64,000 bases of DNA from Thermogemmata fonticola (GTDB lineage: Bacteria; Planctomycetota; Planctomycetia; Gemmatales; Gemmataceae): positions 62,001 to 126,000 of the forward strand of contig NZ_JACEFB010000003.1 of assembly GCF_013694095.1 (NCBI RefSeq), given 5' to 3'. How positions within the stretch are numbered: the stretch's first letter is position 1; each line of letters starts with the position of its first letter. The notes under the pieces are model-generated. The model saw only the letters and a program-made list of their open reading frames with translations. It was not told the DNA's origin and searched no databases. Both the position numbers and the translations under genes were made by a program. Below, piece by piece: positions 25,389 through 34,151 of this stretch.

Positions 25389-25939
25389 AGCAAGATTTAG
25401 GGACGTTCCCAAGAGCGTTTGCTTCGTGCCCCAAGGAGGCACCCGAGCCAACCTCGCTTGACTTACCGGTCGCCAGCCCCTGCCATTTGGGCAAATTCCA
25501 GGAGCGAGCAGGATGGCATCCCCTCTACGCCTGGCCAAGGAGGTGCGGGAAGCAACTCTCCTTGGATAAGGAGAGGTGAAAACAGCAGGATGGGAAGATA
25601 TGCCGGGGAGGGCGGGACTCGAAAACGTGAGGGGCGGCGCCCTGCCGCAGCAGGTTGGTAAAAATGCCCCGATGACAAATGGGACTGTTCGGCAGCTTTA
25701 TCAGTTTCGTCGCCGGTGGCAGGACTCGCGTTATCGGAAAACTCCTCAAGGCCGCAGCGGGAATGTGCCGATGGTTGGGATCAGGAGGACGATAGGGATT
25801 GTCCGGCGCAGGCGGCTTCTCGGGGGGAGGTCGATCCGCGGCGAGGACAGGCCGCGAGCGCTGGGTGAGGTCGCCGGTAGGGGAAGTCTCCGTCGACCAG
25901 AGACGATAGTCGTTCCGTAGCAGGGAGCAGGAGCGTACC

Positions 25940-27445
25940 ATGCGCAAAGGTGTATTGGGGTCGATAGCAGCAATGGCGGTGGGCGCAGGTGCGGCCTTCG
26001 GTCAGGCGCCCCCCGGACCGGCGCCAGCAGGCGGAGTCACGCCCGCGATGGTGTGGCCAGGACCCTCAGTGGTGCCGACCAGCGGAAGTGGACCCGTGAT
26101 TCCGCCCCCCCTGCCGGGGATGATGCCAGCCGAACCTCTGGCTGAGCCGGGAACCGGTCCGATGGCTGCGCCGCTGACTTATCCGCCGCCGGGTCCTTAT
26201 GGTGCTCCGCGCTTTGATCTGCCTGCCGACGCAACGACCGGCTACGGGGAAGCGCCCCGCTGGTGGTTCAGCGGCGAATATCTGCTCTGGTTCACACGGG
26301 GCCAGCCCATCCGCTTTCCGCTGGTCACTACTAGCGCCCCTAACCAAGGAGGAATCCTTGGCAATCCCACCACGATCGAATTAGTTCCCGGACAGGATAT
26401 TTCGTACAACGGCATCAGCGGTTTCCGCTTCAACTCCGGCTTTTACGGCGATGCCGACCGGCGCTTCGGGCCGTGGATCAACGCCTTCTACACTGAAGAA
26501 AAAGGCGTCAACCGCCAGTTCTCTACATCCCAACCGGGACCGACTTCCGTGGGTATTCCTCTCCTTGCCCGCCCCTTCATTGACACCCAAGATGGGGCCA
26601 GCAGCCTGATTACTGCGAATTTGGCCTTCGGCGTGGGCGGTACCAAGGTGTCCACCAGCACGCAAACGTGGGGCATCGAGGCCGCCGGACTCTGGAACTT
26701 GTACCGCTCCTTACCCACGGACAAAGTCTGGCACAGCCTCGATCTCATCGCTGGTTACAAATTCCTGCAAAACCGGGAGCGGTTGATTATCGATAGCTTC
26801 ACCGCTCTGAACAACGCGATCTTTTTGCCCATCTTCGACTTCGACCCGTTCGGCAACCCGATTTTCCGCGGCATTCAGATCATCCCGATTCCTGTCCCGG
26901 TCGGGGGAACCAGCGTCGGCTTCCCGGCGACTGTCCAGGTGCTGGACCGGATCAGCGTCACGAATCGGTTCAACGGAGGCGTCTTCGGCTTACGCTACGA
27001 GTTGCGTTATGGCATGTGGGACCTGATGACCATCGGCAAGGTCGGCATTGGTAACATGCACCAAGTTCTGGACATCTACGGTCACACGGCATTCGCCAAC
27101 TTCGCCACGAGTCAGACGGGAGGCAGCTTCGGCGGGTTGCTGGCCAATGCCTCGAACATCGGCCGCTATAACAACGACGAGTTCGCCGTGATTCCGGAAT
27201 TGACCGCCAACCTGGGCATCCACGTCACGCGTTCGATCCTGCTGTTTGCCGGTTACAACTTCATGTGGATCAATCGCGTCGCCCGTCCGGGGTTGCAAAT
27301 CAGCCCCGTGGTGGACTCCTCGACGGTGCCCTTCCATCCGAACTATGGCCTAACAGGGCGTCCGCCGGCACCCCGTGGCCCCCTCTTCATTCAAGACGAG
27401 CTGTGGATTCACGGCGTCAACTTCGGCATGCAAATCCGCTACTAG
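25940..27445 (+). CDS. BBP7-family outer-membrane beta-barrel protein
   Basis: A 501-residue protein with AGGAGC ahead of its ATG and a signal peptide (RKGVLGSIAAMAVGAGAAFG). A Pro-rich linker (residues 25-95) is followed by the barrel domain, which opens with WWFSGEYLLWFTRGQ. Alternating strands follow, rich in aromatic residues and Gly (ISGFRFNSGFYGDADRRFG, TWGIEAAGLWNLYR, FGLRYELRYGMW), and the end INFGMQIRY-like (HGVNFGMQIRY) carries the C-terminal aromatic typical of outer-membrane barrels. BBP7 is abundant in Gemmata and relatives. A strong terminator follows at 27501. Pore versus structural role is unknown. Confidence 0.9.
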   Translation: MRKGVLGSIAAMAVGAGAAFGQAPPGPAPAGGVTPAMVWPGPSVVPTSGSGPVIPPPLPGMMPAEPLAEPGTGPMAAPLTYPPPGPYGAPRFDLPADATTGYGEAPRWWFSGEYLLWFTRGQPIRFPLVTTSAPNQGGILGNPTTIELVPGQDISYNGISGFRFNSGFYGDADRRFGPWINAFYTEEKGVNRQFSTSQPGPTSVGIPLLARPFIDTQDGASSLITANLAFGVGGTKVSTSTQTWGIEAAGLWNLYRSLPTDKVWHSLDLIAGYKFLQNRERLIIDSFTALNNAIFLPIFDFDPFGNPIFRGIQIIPIPVPVGGTSVGFPATVQVLDRISVTNRFNGGVFGLRYELRYGMWDLMTIGKVGIGNMHQVLDIYGHTAFANFATSQTGGSFGGLLANASNIGRYNNDEFAVIPELTANLGIHVTRSILLFAGYNFMWINRVARPGLQISPVVDSSTVPFHPNYGLTGRPPAPRGPLFIQDELWIHGVNFGMQIRY

Positions 27446-27770
27446 CAGGCGTACCACGATCACTCCCCCTGGTCCCATCGGGAAAGCCACTCTCTCGACC
27501 TCGGCATGGTGAACCCGTGCCGGTGTTTTTTTGATACCCCAACATCTTGACGCCGCTCCTCGGTTCATCCCGGCCACTCGCAAGAGAAGTTGGAGGGCCA
27601 CGAGGCGTCAACGGGAAGTATTCCGCACTTGGGGGAAGGCCTGCAACGGAGCTGGACGGCATCCCCCCACCGCTGCTGGACAGCATCGCCGTGGATTCGT
27701 TGAACAAACACTGCCGGAGGTCCAACACCCCCGGCTCGGAACCAACTGACCGGGTTGAACAGGAGCCAGA
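27446..27770. other. Intergenic region with terminator, upstream of hisG
   Basis: About 325 bases between two plus-strand genes. It holds the terminator at 27501-27532. The ribosome site AGGAGCCAGA lies directly before hisG. No -35/-10 pair for hisG is clear to me. Confidence 0.5.
27501..27532 (+). terminator. Rho-independent terminator after the BBP7 gene
   Basis: GGCATGG (27503-27509) pairs with CCGTGCC (27515-27521) around a 5-base loop, extendable by C502-G522 at the base. It is followed within a few bases by seven T residues (27526-27532). One G-U pair is in the stem. Confidence 0.82.
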
Positions 27771-28652
27771 ATGACGCAGGTGTTGAGGTTAGGTTTGCCC
27801 GCGGGATCTCTCCAGGAAGCGACGGCTGAGTTGTTTCGCCGCGCCGGATACAAATTGTCGTTCACCAGCCGGAGTTATTACCCGAGCATCGACGATCCAG
27901 AAATTCACTGCACTCTGATCCGCGCTCAGGAAATGGCCCGATACGTGCGGGATGGATCGCTGGACTGCGGCCTGACGGGTTACGACTGGATCGTCGAGAA
28001 CGACGCTCAGGACGACGTGGTGGAGTTAGCGGAGCTGGTGTTCAGCAAGGTAAGCCGCCGGCCGGTCCGCTGGGTGCTCGCCGTACCGCAGGATTCGCCG
28101 ATTCACACCGAACAGGATCTGCAAGGCAAGCGGATCGCCACGGAGGTGGTCAACATCACCCAGCGCTGGCTAGCTCAGCGGGGCATTACGGCGCAGGTGG
28201 AGTTCAGTTGGGGAGCGACCGAAGTCAAACCGCCGCGCTTAGCCGATGCAATCGTCGAAGCCACCGAAACTGGGAACAGCTTGCGAGCGAACAATCTCCG
28301 CGTGGTCGCCGAAATCCTGACCAGCACCACCCGCTTCATCGCCCACCCGGCGGCTGCGGCGGACCCCTGGAAACGCCAGAAAATGGACGACTTGGTGCTC
28401 ATGCTCCGCGGCGCGATGGCCGCTGAGGGCAAGGTGGGCCTGATGATGAACGTCCGCAAAGTGGATGTCGAGAAAGTCCTTCAGGTACTCCCCGCCTTGC
28501 AGAAACCCACCATTTCGGCGCTGTCCGACCCAGAATGGGTGGACGTTATGACCATTATCGATGAAGACGTCGTCCGCCACCTGATTCCCCGCCTCAAAGC
28601 CGCAGGGGCGTGCGGAATCGTGGAATATCCCATTAACAAGATCATCATGTAA
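27771..28652 (+). CDS. hisG: ATP phosphoribosyltransferase, long form
   Basis: This enzyme joins ATP and PRPP in the first step of histidine synthesis. The 293-residue protein carries [21 protein letters not shown] at the N-terminus, [14 protein letters not shown], the PRPP-binding region [17 protein letters not shown], and a C-terminal ACT-like regulatory domain ([49 protein letters not shown]). Length and the C-terminal domain mark the long (HisZ-independent, His-inhibited) form. Ribosome site AGGAGC precedes the ATG. Other his genes are absent here. Confidence 0.96.
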   Translation: MTQVLRLGLPAGSLQEATAELFRRAGYKLSFTSRSYYPSIDDPEIHCTLIRAQEMARYVRDGSLDCGLTGYDWIVENDAQDDVVELAELVFSKVSRRPVRWVLAVPQDSPIHTEQDLQGKRIATEVVNITQRWLAQRGITAQVEFSWGATEVKPPRLADAIVEATETGNSLRANNLRVVAEILTSTTRFIAHPAAAADPWKRQKMDDLVLMLRGAMAAEGKVGLMMNVRKVDVEKVLQVLPALQKPTISALSDPEWVDVMTIIDEDVVRHLIPRLKAAGACGIVEYPINKIIM

Positions 28653-28969
28653 GGCGGGCGGGGGAACTCCATCCGAACGCCACATCCTGCCCAAGTGCTA
28701 CGGACGACGGGCGCGGCACTCGGCCTCTCCCCGGATGCACAATCCAATATCCCAGTGGCGCAATGCAATATCCCAGCGGGGCATACACACTCGCGGCGCA
28801 TACACCCGATGCTACAGCACCCATGTCAGCATGTGGGAGAAATGGCTAAGACACTCACAGGATCAACCCTCGACATCCCAAGGGTGTCTCCCCAAACCAC
28901 TCAGGAATCTGTACATCACGGGTTGCGAGAAGGAACCGCCCCGGTAACGTGATGTCATCGTGAGGGATT
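28653..28969. other. Intergenic region with short direct repeats
   Basis: About 317 bases after hisG. It contains CAATATCCCAG twice (28745, 28766) and GCATACAC twice (28781, 28798). No open frame with a ribosome site. Confidence 0.5.
28745..28805. repeat. Short direct repeats after hisG
   Basis: CAATATCCCAG occurs at 28745-28755 and 28766-28776 (period 21), followed by GCATACAC at 28781-28788 and 28798-28805 (period 17). Neither has an obvious hairpin or open frame. Confidence 0.7.
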
Positions 28970-29920
28970 ATGGAAGCGGCGCGCTTTGTGCCGGTCGCCT
29001 GCTTGGTATGCGGCCGTCCGTTTCAAGCCCAACAAGATAAGCTAGGGCAGACGGTGGTCTGTCCCTGGTGCCAAGCGACAACCCCTGCCCTGCCGATCGC
29101 CGCGGCTAACATTCCCGCCTCTGGAATATCTTCAGCTTCCGTTCCGACTTCATCCGCTCCTTCCTTGCTCTCCATCGAGGGACCGGCACCCGCGAAGGAA
29201 TCCCCTGGGCCGCCTGCCGCCTCTACGACTCCCCGGCAGGAATCCCCTTCTTCGCCCTCTCCGTCTCAACCCTCAAAAGAAGCAGCTGCTGAACGAGGAG
29301 GCACTTCCACCTCGGCACCGCCGCCCAATGTCGCCGCTACTTCTGCGACGAACTCGCGCTGGCAGGTCACCGCCGCACTGTTGGCGGTGTTCCTGATCGC
29401 TTCGATGACGCTGATTGTCCTCCGCTTCCGGCAAGGTTATGGCATATCCGCTGAGTGGCGCCCTTTCATCTCACCCGATGGACAGGTGCAGATCGACCTG
29501 CTCAGCACACCGTGGGAAGAAACCGATTCCCACGGCGTGCGACGCTACTGGTCGCGGGGCTGGTATTCCGGGGCATACGCCTGGATCGGCTGGCAGGAGC
29601 TGACAGAGCAGCAGGTCGAAGCCGCCCGCTCGCCGGATGCCCGCCACAAACTGGATGGACTCATCCAAATCGAACTCGAACAGTGGCAACGCCGCTTCGG
29701 AGGAAATGGCCGGACCGCCACGGTCCAGTTCACCGACCCGCTCATCGTGGAGATCAAGTGGGAGGCCGACAATGTGCGCGGATTGGGACGGGTCGTGGTC
29801 GTTTCCCAAGGACCCGCCCCGCGCGTTTATTACCTGGGAATAGCTGCTCCCCACCTGGTTTATGACAGTACCGCCGTCCGTCATTTCCTCGACTCATTTC
29901 GCTACACACCGGAATCGTGA
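28970..29920 (+). CDS. Zinc-ribbon membrane protein, hypothetical
   Basis: A 316-residue protein. Residues 11-34 form a zinc ribbon (Cys11, 14, 31, 34; CLVCGRPF and CPWC) of the CxxC-16-CxxC type. A long Ser/Pro/Ala-rich linker (about 45-125) leads to one transmembrane segment (WQVTAALLAVFLIASMTLIVL, about 129-149) and a C-terminal domain of about 160 residues with WRPFISPDGQVQIDL, WSRGWYSGAYAWIGWQE and AVRHFLDSFRY. This cytoplasmic-ribbon plus periplasmic-domain design recurs in planctomycetes, but the role is unknown. A second ribbon of identical spacing occurs at 60998. Confidence 0.75.
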   Translation: MEAARFVPVACLVCGRPFQAQQDKLGQTVVCPWCQATTPALPIAAANIPASGISSASVPTSSAPSLLSIEGPAPAKESPGPPAASTTPRQESPSSPSPSQPSKEAAAERGGTSTSAPPPNVAATSATNSRWQVTAALLAVFLIASMTLIVLRFRQGYGISAEWRPFISPDGQVQIDLLSTPWEETDSHGVRRYWSRGWYSGAYAWIGWQELTEQQVEAARSPDARHKLDGLIQIELEQWQRRFGGNGRTATVQFTDPLIVEIKWEADNVRGLGRVVVVSQGPAPRVYYLGIAAPHLVYDSTAVRHFLDSFRYTPES

Positions 29921-29993
29921 TCCGCAGTTTTACCTGCCTTTTCTTCGCATAATGAACGGAGAGACGAAGGGAGCCGCCTTGAGAGGAGAGGAA

Positions 29994-30968
29994 TCACTTC
30001 TCCTCCTGTCCGGCATCCGGATCCGGAGGAGTTGAGGGAAGGCCCGCTGAACCGCCACGAGGATGAAAGCGGCGGTGCAATTCCCGGAGGCGCTTGCGAT
30101 CCACCTGCGTGTAATGCTGCGTGGTGCGGATCGAGGCGTGGCCGAGCATTTCTTGAACGGCGCGCAAGTCCGCCCCCCCTGCCAACAGATGGGTTGCGAA
30201 GCTATGACGCAGGGTGTGGGGACTTACCTTGCGCGGCAAGCCGGCGCGCTGGCAGTATTTTTTCACAATGGTCCACAGATCGATTCGGCTCAGACGCCGG
30301 CCGCTGCGTGTCACGAACACAAAGGCGCTGTTCGCCAGCCGCGGTTGGCTCGCGCGCCAGGCCAGATAATCTCTCAAGGCGCTGACCGCGGCGCGGCCCA
30401 AGGGGACCACCCGTTCCTTATTCCCCTTGCCCCGACAGCGGCAAAAACTGGCATCCAGGAACACGTCTTCCGCTCGTAAAGCGACCACCTCCGAGGCCCG
30501 GCAACCGGTGGCGTAGAGCGTCTCCAGCAGGGCGCGATCCCGGTAATAGAAGCGATCCTGGGGTTGGGGCGCCGCCAGGAGCAACTCGACTTGCTCCGGC
30601 GACAACACTTGCGGGATGCGCTCCCACAGTTTCGGCGAACCGAGCAGTTCTATGGCAGCGGCACTCGCTCGCTCTTCCAGACGCAGAAAACGGTAGAACA
30701 TCCGCAACGCGGCCAGATGGCGTGCCACGCTGGGCGGTGCGAGCGATTCCTCGTGGAGAAAAGCCACATACCGGCTCAAATCCGCCAAAGTGGGCGCGGT
30801 GTAATCCATTTGCCCAAATTCGCTGTACCAGCGTGCAAAGCGCTCCAGATCGCGGGTGTAAGCCGCCACCGTGTTGGCCGCCATGCCGCGCTCCGCTTGC
30901 AAATAATGCCGGAAGGCCAGAAGGTCAGAGCGTAGCTCGGTCACCGACATCCCTGCGTCCCCGCTCAT
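29994..30968 (-). CDS. xerD: Tyrosine recombinase XerD
   Basis: This site-specific recombinase resolves chromosome dimers. The full catalytic set is present: Arg in TGCRASEVVAL, Lys in GKGNKERVVPL, HTLRHSF (His and Arg), His in LGHASIRTT and nucleophile Tyr in QHYTQ. An N-terminal SAM-like DNA-binding domain precedes it (TVAAYTRDLERFARWY). Starts are ambiguous: ATG 30968 used here, ATG 30950, or TTG 30989, which overlaps the rdgB stop as TTGA and could be coupled. The TTG start gives 331 residues and the 30968 ATG gives 324. It lies in a housekeeping context, so it is more likely the chromosomal Xer enzyme than a phage integrase. Confidence 0.9.
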   Translation of the reverse strand: MSGDAGMSVTELRSDLLAFRHYLQAERGMAANTVAAYTRDLERFARWYSEFGQMDYTAPTLADLSRYVAFLHEESLAPPSVARHLAALRMFYRFLRLEERASAAAIELLGSPKLWERIPQVLSPEQVELLLAAPQPQDRFYYRDRALLETLYATGCRASEVVALRAEDVFLDASFCRCRGKGNKERVVPLGRAAVSALRDYLAWRASQPRLANSAFVFVTRSGRRLSRIDLWTIVKKYCQRAGLPRKVSPHTLRHSFATHLLAGGADLRAVQEMLGHASIRTTQHYTQVDRKRLRELHRRFHPRGGSAGLPSTPPDPDAGQEEK

Positions 30969-30985
30969 TCCTATCAGGAGAATGA

Positions 30986-31621
30986 TCAAGGTTTCTGAGC
31001 TGAAGCGGCGAACAATTCCCGCAAGACCGGCCGCAATTGGGCAAAAGCTGCCGCCCGATGGCTGAGACGCTGCTTGACTTCCGGGGGCAACTCGCCGAAC
31101 GTCCGATCGTAAGGCGGCACCAGAAAAAGGGGATCATAGCCGAAGCCGCCTCGGCCTCGTTCCTGTTCTGCAATTCGGCCATAACAACGGCCTTCCACCT
31201 GCGCGATTACCTTTCCTGTGGGGTCAGCCAACACCGCAACGCAGATGTAATAGGCGTCCCGTTGCGCTCCCTGCAAACCTTGCATTTCCCGAAGCAGTTT
31301 GGCGTTGTTCGCGGCATCATCCCCATGCACACCTGCGTAAAGCGCGGAATCCACCCCCGGGGCGCCGCCCAAGGCCGGAACCACCAGCCCGCTGTCCTCA
31401 CCGAGACACCATTCCCCAATCGCCAAGGCCGTCTGAACCGCTTTGAGCGTGGCATTGCCAGCAAAAGTCCCCGCGGTTTCCTCGACGCGCGGAGCCTGCG
31501 GATATGCGGACAGATCCACGATTTCCACAGGCACATCTGCCAGTAGCTCCGCCATTTCCCGTAACTTCTTGGGATTGCGACTTGCCAGAACCAAACGCGG
31601 AGGCGAAACGGATGAAGTCAT
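30986..31621 (-). CDS. rdgB: dITP/XTP pyrophosphatase (RdgB/HAM1 family)
   Basis: This enzyme removes non-canonical purine nucleoside triphosphates such as dITP and XTP. The 211-residue protein begins with the substrate loop LVLASRNPKKLREM, then has TAGTFAGNATLKA-like FAGNATLKAVQTAL, ALGGAPGVDSALYAG, the catalytic EQERGRGGFGYDPLF, and FGELPPEVKQRLSHRAAAF. These are the four family motifs in order. The stop overlaps the start of xerD region on the same strand, so both are in one transcript. Confidence 0.95.
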   Translation of the reverse strand: MTSSVSPPRLVLASRNPKKLREMAELLADVPVEIVDLSAYPQAPRVEETAGTFAGNATLKAVQTALAIGEWCLGEDSGLVVPALGGAPGVDSALYAGVHGDDAANNAKLLREMQGLQGAQRDAYYICVAVLADPTGKVIAQVEGRCYGRIAEQERGRGGFGYDPLFLVPPYDRTFGELPPEVKQRLSHRAAAFAQLRPVLRELFAASAQKP

Positions 31622-31731
31622 GGCGCAATCTCACCGGGATGGCACCGCTCGCAGCCGGAAACCGGCAATCACTGCCCAACTATCCCTGGGCGCCCAGCGG
31701 AGTAAACCTTTCCCCAACCCATGTTTCCCCT

Positions 31732-32718
31732 TCAAGCAGCCTGGCGTTGCGGGTCGTGGTTCCTTTGGGAGCAAGAACGGAGATTGCGGCACTCGCGGAC
31801 AATGTAGGGACGTTTCCCCTGGCTTTCAAAGTACACCCGCGTGAGAACCTCGCCCATTAGTCCCAGGGACAGAAATTGTATGCCGATGAGGCCGGTGACG
31901 GCTCCCAGCAGAAAAAGAGGGTTAGCGGTCATCCCCGGTCCGGTCGTATACTTCATGACCGCCGCCGCCATCACACCCACCGCACCCAAGAGTAGACAGA
32001 TCAGACCCAGAGTCCCGAACAGGTGCATCGGGCGAGTCTGGTAACTTCCTTGAAACTTGACAGTGAGCAAGTCCAGGAGTACCCGCAAGGTGCGCGAGAG
32101 GGTGTATTTGGAACGGCCAGCCCGACGGGGATGATGCTGCACAGGGATTTGCGCCACCTTCGCCCCTTGCAATACCAGCAAGGCGGTGAGAAAACGGTGC
32201 ATCTCCCCATACAGAGTGATGCCCTTCACTACCTCGCGCCGCATGATCCGCAAAGTGCAACCGAAGTCGCGAAACGGCACCCCTAGGACACGCCGAATTA
32301 GCCAGTTGGCAATCCAACTCGGCACCTTCCGCAGAAGCAAACCGTCGTGTCGATGCAACCGTTGGCCCAGCACCACATCGTACCCCTGACCTAAAAGACC
32401 CATCATGCGGGGTATATCCGCGGGATCATTCTGCAAATCTCCATCCATCGTCACCAGAATGTCGCCTTCCGCGGCATCTAATCCCGCCTGCATCGCTGCA
32501 CTCTGGCCGAAATTCCGCCGCAAACGCACCACTTTCACCCGCTCATCCTGGACCGCCAAACGCTCCAATTCGGCGAACGTCCCGTCTTGGCTGCCATCAT
32601 CCACCAGCACAAGTTCCCAAGGCCCGATTCCGGCCAGAGCTTCACGGACCCGCTCGTATAGCGGGCGCACATTCGGCTGTTCGTCCTTCAACGGCACGAC
32701 GATAGACAGCAATCCCAT
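31732..32718 (-). CDS. Membrane-anchored GT2 glycosyltransferase (GtrB/ArnC-like)
   Basis: A 328-residue protein with GGAGG ahead of the ATG. An N-terminal GT-A domain has SIVVPLKDEQPNV, VLVDDGSQDGT, the metal motif in VTMDGDLQNDP (DxD) and the acceptor-region RFLTALLVLQGA. Two transmembrane helices follow (about 232-256 and 268-292). This layout is that of polyprenyl-phosphate glycosyltransferases such as GtrB, DPM1-like and ArnC. It transfers a sugar to undecaprenyl phosphate at the inner membrane; the sugar is unknown. No polysaccharide cluster surrounds it. Confidence 0.9.
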   Translation of the reverse strand: MGLLSIVVPLKDEQPNVRPLYERVREALAGIGPWELVLVDDGSQDGTFAELERLAVQDERVKVVRLRRNFGQSAAMQAGLDAAEGDILVTMDGDLQNDPADIPRMMGLLGQGYDVVLGQRLHRHDGLLLRKVPSWIANWLIRRVLGVPFRDFGCTLRIMRREVVKGITLYGEMHRFLTALLVLQGAKVAQIPVQHHPRRAGRSKYTLSRTLRVLLDLLTVKFQGSYQTRPMHLFGTLGLICLLLGAVGVMAAAVMKYTTGPGMTANPLFLLGAVTGLIGIQFLSLGLMGEVLTRVYFESQGKRPYIVRECRNLRSCSQRNHDPQRQAA

Positions 32719-32927
32719 GGTTTCCTCCGCAGATTTCTTCCCTGGAGGCCTAATCGGAGCCAGGCCGAGTTGCTACCGGCTTGCAGAAGCCGTAGGACTC
32801 AAGCGGTTGGCCAATCCCAAGCAGGTGGCCAATCTTACCCCCTTCCAGCAGCTTCCTCCTTTCCGGACCATCGGCGTCACAAACACCTTGCCATCGTTTA
32901 TGTGACAGTCCGTGCGGCTGAAGACAT

Positions 32928-33995
32928 TCACGTCACAGTCAGCGTGGTTTGTAAAGGCTCCGAGCCGTATTGGGCGAAATCGCTGTCGAGCAGGTCAATC
33001 GGCTGCATATCCAGCAGATCAGCGTGGAAGAGGTAGCGTCCGGGAGGCAAGGGGGGAAATCCCAAATGGAGGATCAATTCCTGGCCTGGTTCGACTCGGC
33101 GGCGGAAACGCCCCGCATGATCCCGGAATACCAACTGCCCGCTGCCATGGGCGAAAAGAGAATACCGCAACTGCACTCCGCCACTGCCACCGGGGACAAA
33201 CTGCCACGGCTCGATAGCTCGATTGATCACCCGGACCGCCATCACCTGACCTCGCCCAGCCGGCCAACGCAGAGGCTGGGGATGGAGCAAGCGGATCTCT
33301 GCACGAAACGGACCGGGGCAATAATGTCCAGCGATCCATTCCCGCAAGCGGGAGGGACTATGCTCCCACTCCCGTTCGGCCAGCCAGTTCTGGTAGTAGT
33401 CGAAGAAGCGATCCAGGACGGCTGTCCGCCCCACCGCAAAGTGGCCATAGCGTGGCCAGAGCTGGCGGCGCGCGGTTTTCAAATCGCTATCCGTCAGGAG
33501 CAGAAGGGCCAGGGTACTCGCGAGGCCGGTCCGATCTGCTCCGCGGGCACAGTGGAATAGCAGCGGATATGCCGCTTGATCCAGGACTTGCACCAGCCGT
33601 TGCACTTCACCCGGATGCGGATAGCGCTTGGCGGAAAAAGTCAGGTCCTCCTGGCAGATCCCCATCCGACAGGTCGCCCGCGCATCGGCCTGATACCACT
33701 CCGTCTCTGGGCAGCAGCCGCGCAGGTTCACCACCGTTCGCAGGCCCTTCTCAGCAATCAATCGTTCCAATTGAACCTGGGACAACTGGGCCGAGCGATA
33801 GACCCGACCAGGGATCACGGTGTGCACATTGGAACCGATCAGCACTCGGCCCGCCTCATATCCGAAGGCGGCCAGCACGCAACCCCCGGCAAGCTGAAAC
33901 CACCGACGCCGGCTGACCCCGCGCCTTGAGAGACGGGCCAACCAGCGGAAAGCTTCTGGCCAACGTTCGGAACTCTGTCGCATGGCTCGCATCAC
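32928..33995 (-). CDS. Exported dual-specificity/tyrosine phosphatase-like protein
   Basis: A 355-residue protein with the Cys-based phosphatase loop HCARGADRTG (Cys149, Arg155, CX5R), preceded by VNLRGCCPETEWYQ and the general-acid region. This is the family of bacterial tyrosine/dual-specificity phosphatases. The N-terminus contains SRRRWFQLAGGCVLAAFGYEAG, a twin-arginine-like signal, so the enzyme may be exported. After the catalytic domain is a C-terminal beta-rich domain (about residues 240-355: AVRVINRAIEPWQFVPGGSG, RYLFHADLLDMQPIDLL) of unknown type. Substrate is unknown. ATG 33995 used; an ATG at residue 5 is also possible. Confidence 0.82.
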   Translation of the reverse strand: MMRAMRQSSERWPEAFRWLARLSRRGVSRRRWFQLAGGCVLAAFGYEAGRVLIGSNVHTVIPGRVYRSAQLSQVQLERLIAEKGLRTVVNLRGCCPETEWYQADARATCRMGICQEDLTFSAKRYPHPGEVQRLVQVLDQAAYPLLFHCARGADRTGLASTLALLLLTDSDLKTARRQLWPRYGHFAVGRTAVLDRFFDYYQNWLAEREWEHSPSRLREWIAGHYCPGPFRAEIRLLHPQPLRWPAGRGQVMAVRVINRAIEPWQFVPGGSGGVQLRYSLFAHGSGQLVFRDHAGRFRRRVEPGQELILHLGFPPLPPGRYLFHADLLDMQPIDLLDSDFAQYGSEPLQTTLTVT

Positions 33996-34151
33996 GGCGG
34001 GAAAATGCCAAAAAGAACCGTCTGAGGGAAGGCCGTTTTATCCCTGAACCCTCTGCAATCCCGTTCCCCATCCCTCAAGTCGTGTAAAGCCGCGAAGATA
34101 AGGCAACCGGCGAAACATACCCTGGCGGGACTATGCGGAGGAACAAAGGCA

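Larger units (their letters stand above)
25224..25939. other. Divergent regulatory region between mcsA and the BBP7 gene
   Basis: About 715 bases without a convincing gene. The left part carries the mcsA upstream sequence with palindromes; the right end has AGGAGC before the ATG at 25940. Frames of 114 codons (25576-25920, plus) and 140 codons (25525-25947, minus) exist but overlap the start of the real gene and have a low-complexity Arg or Pro composition. Confidence 0.5.

Noticed and set aside
25525-25947. Minus-strand 140-codon and plus-strand 114-codon frames upstream of the BBP7 gene
   Set aside because: They overlap each other and the BBP7 start, have low-complexity Pro or Arg composition and no ribosome site.
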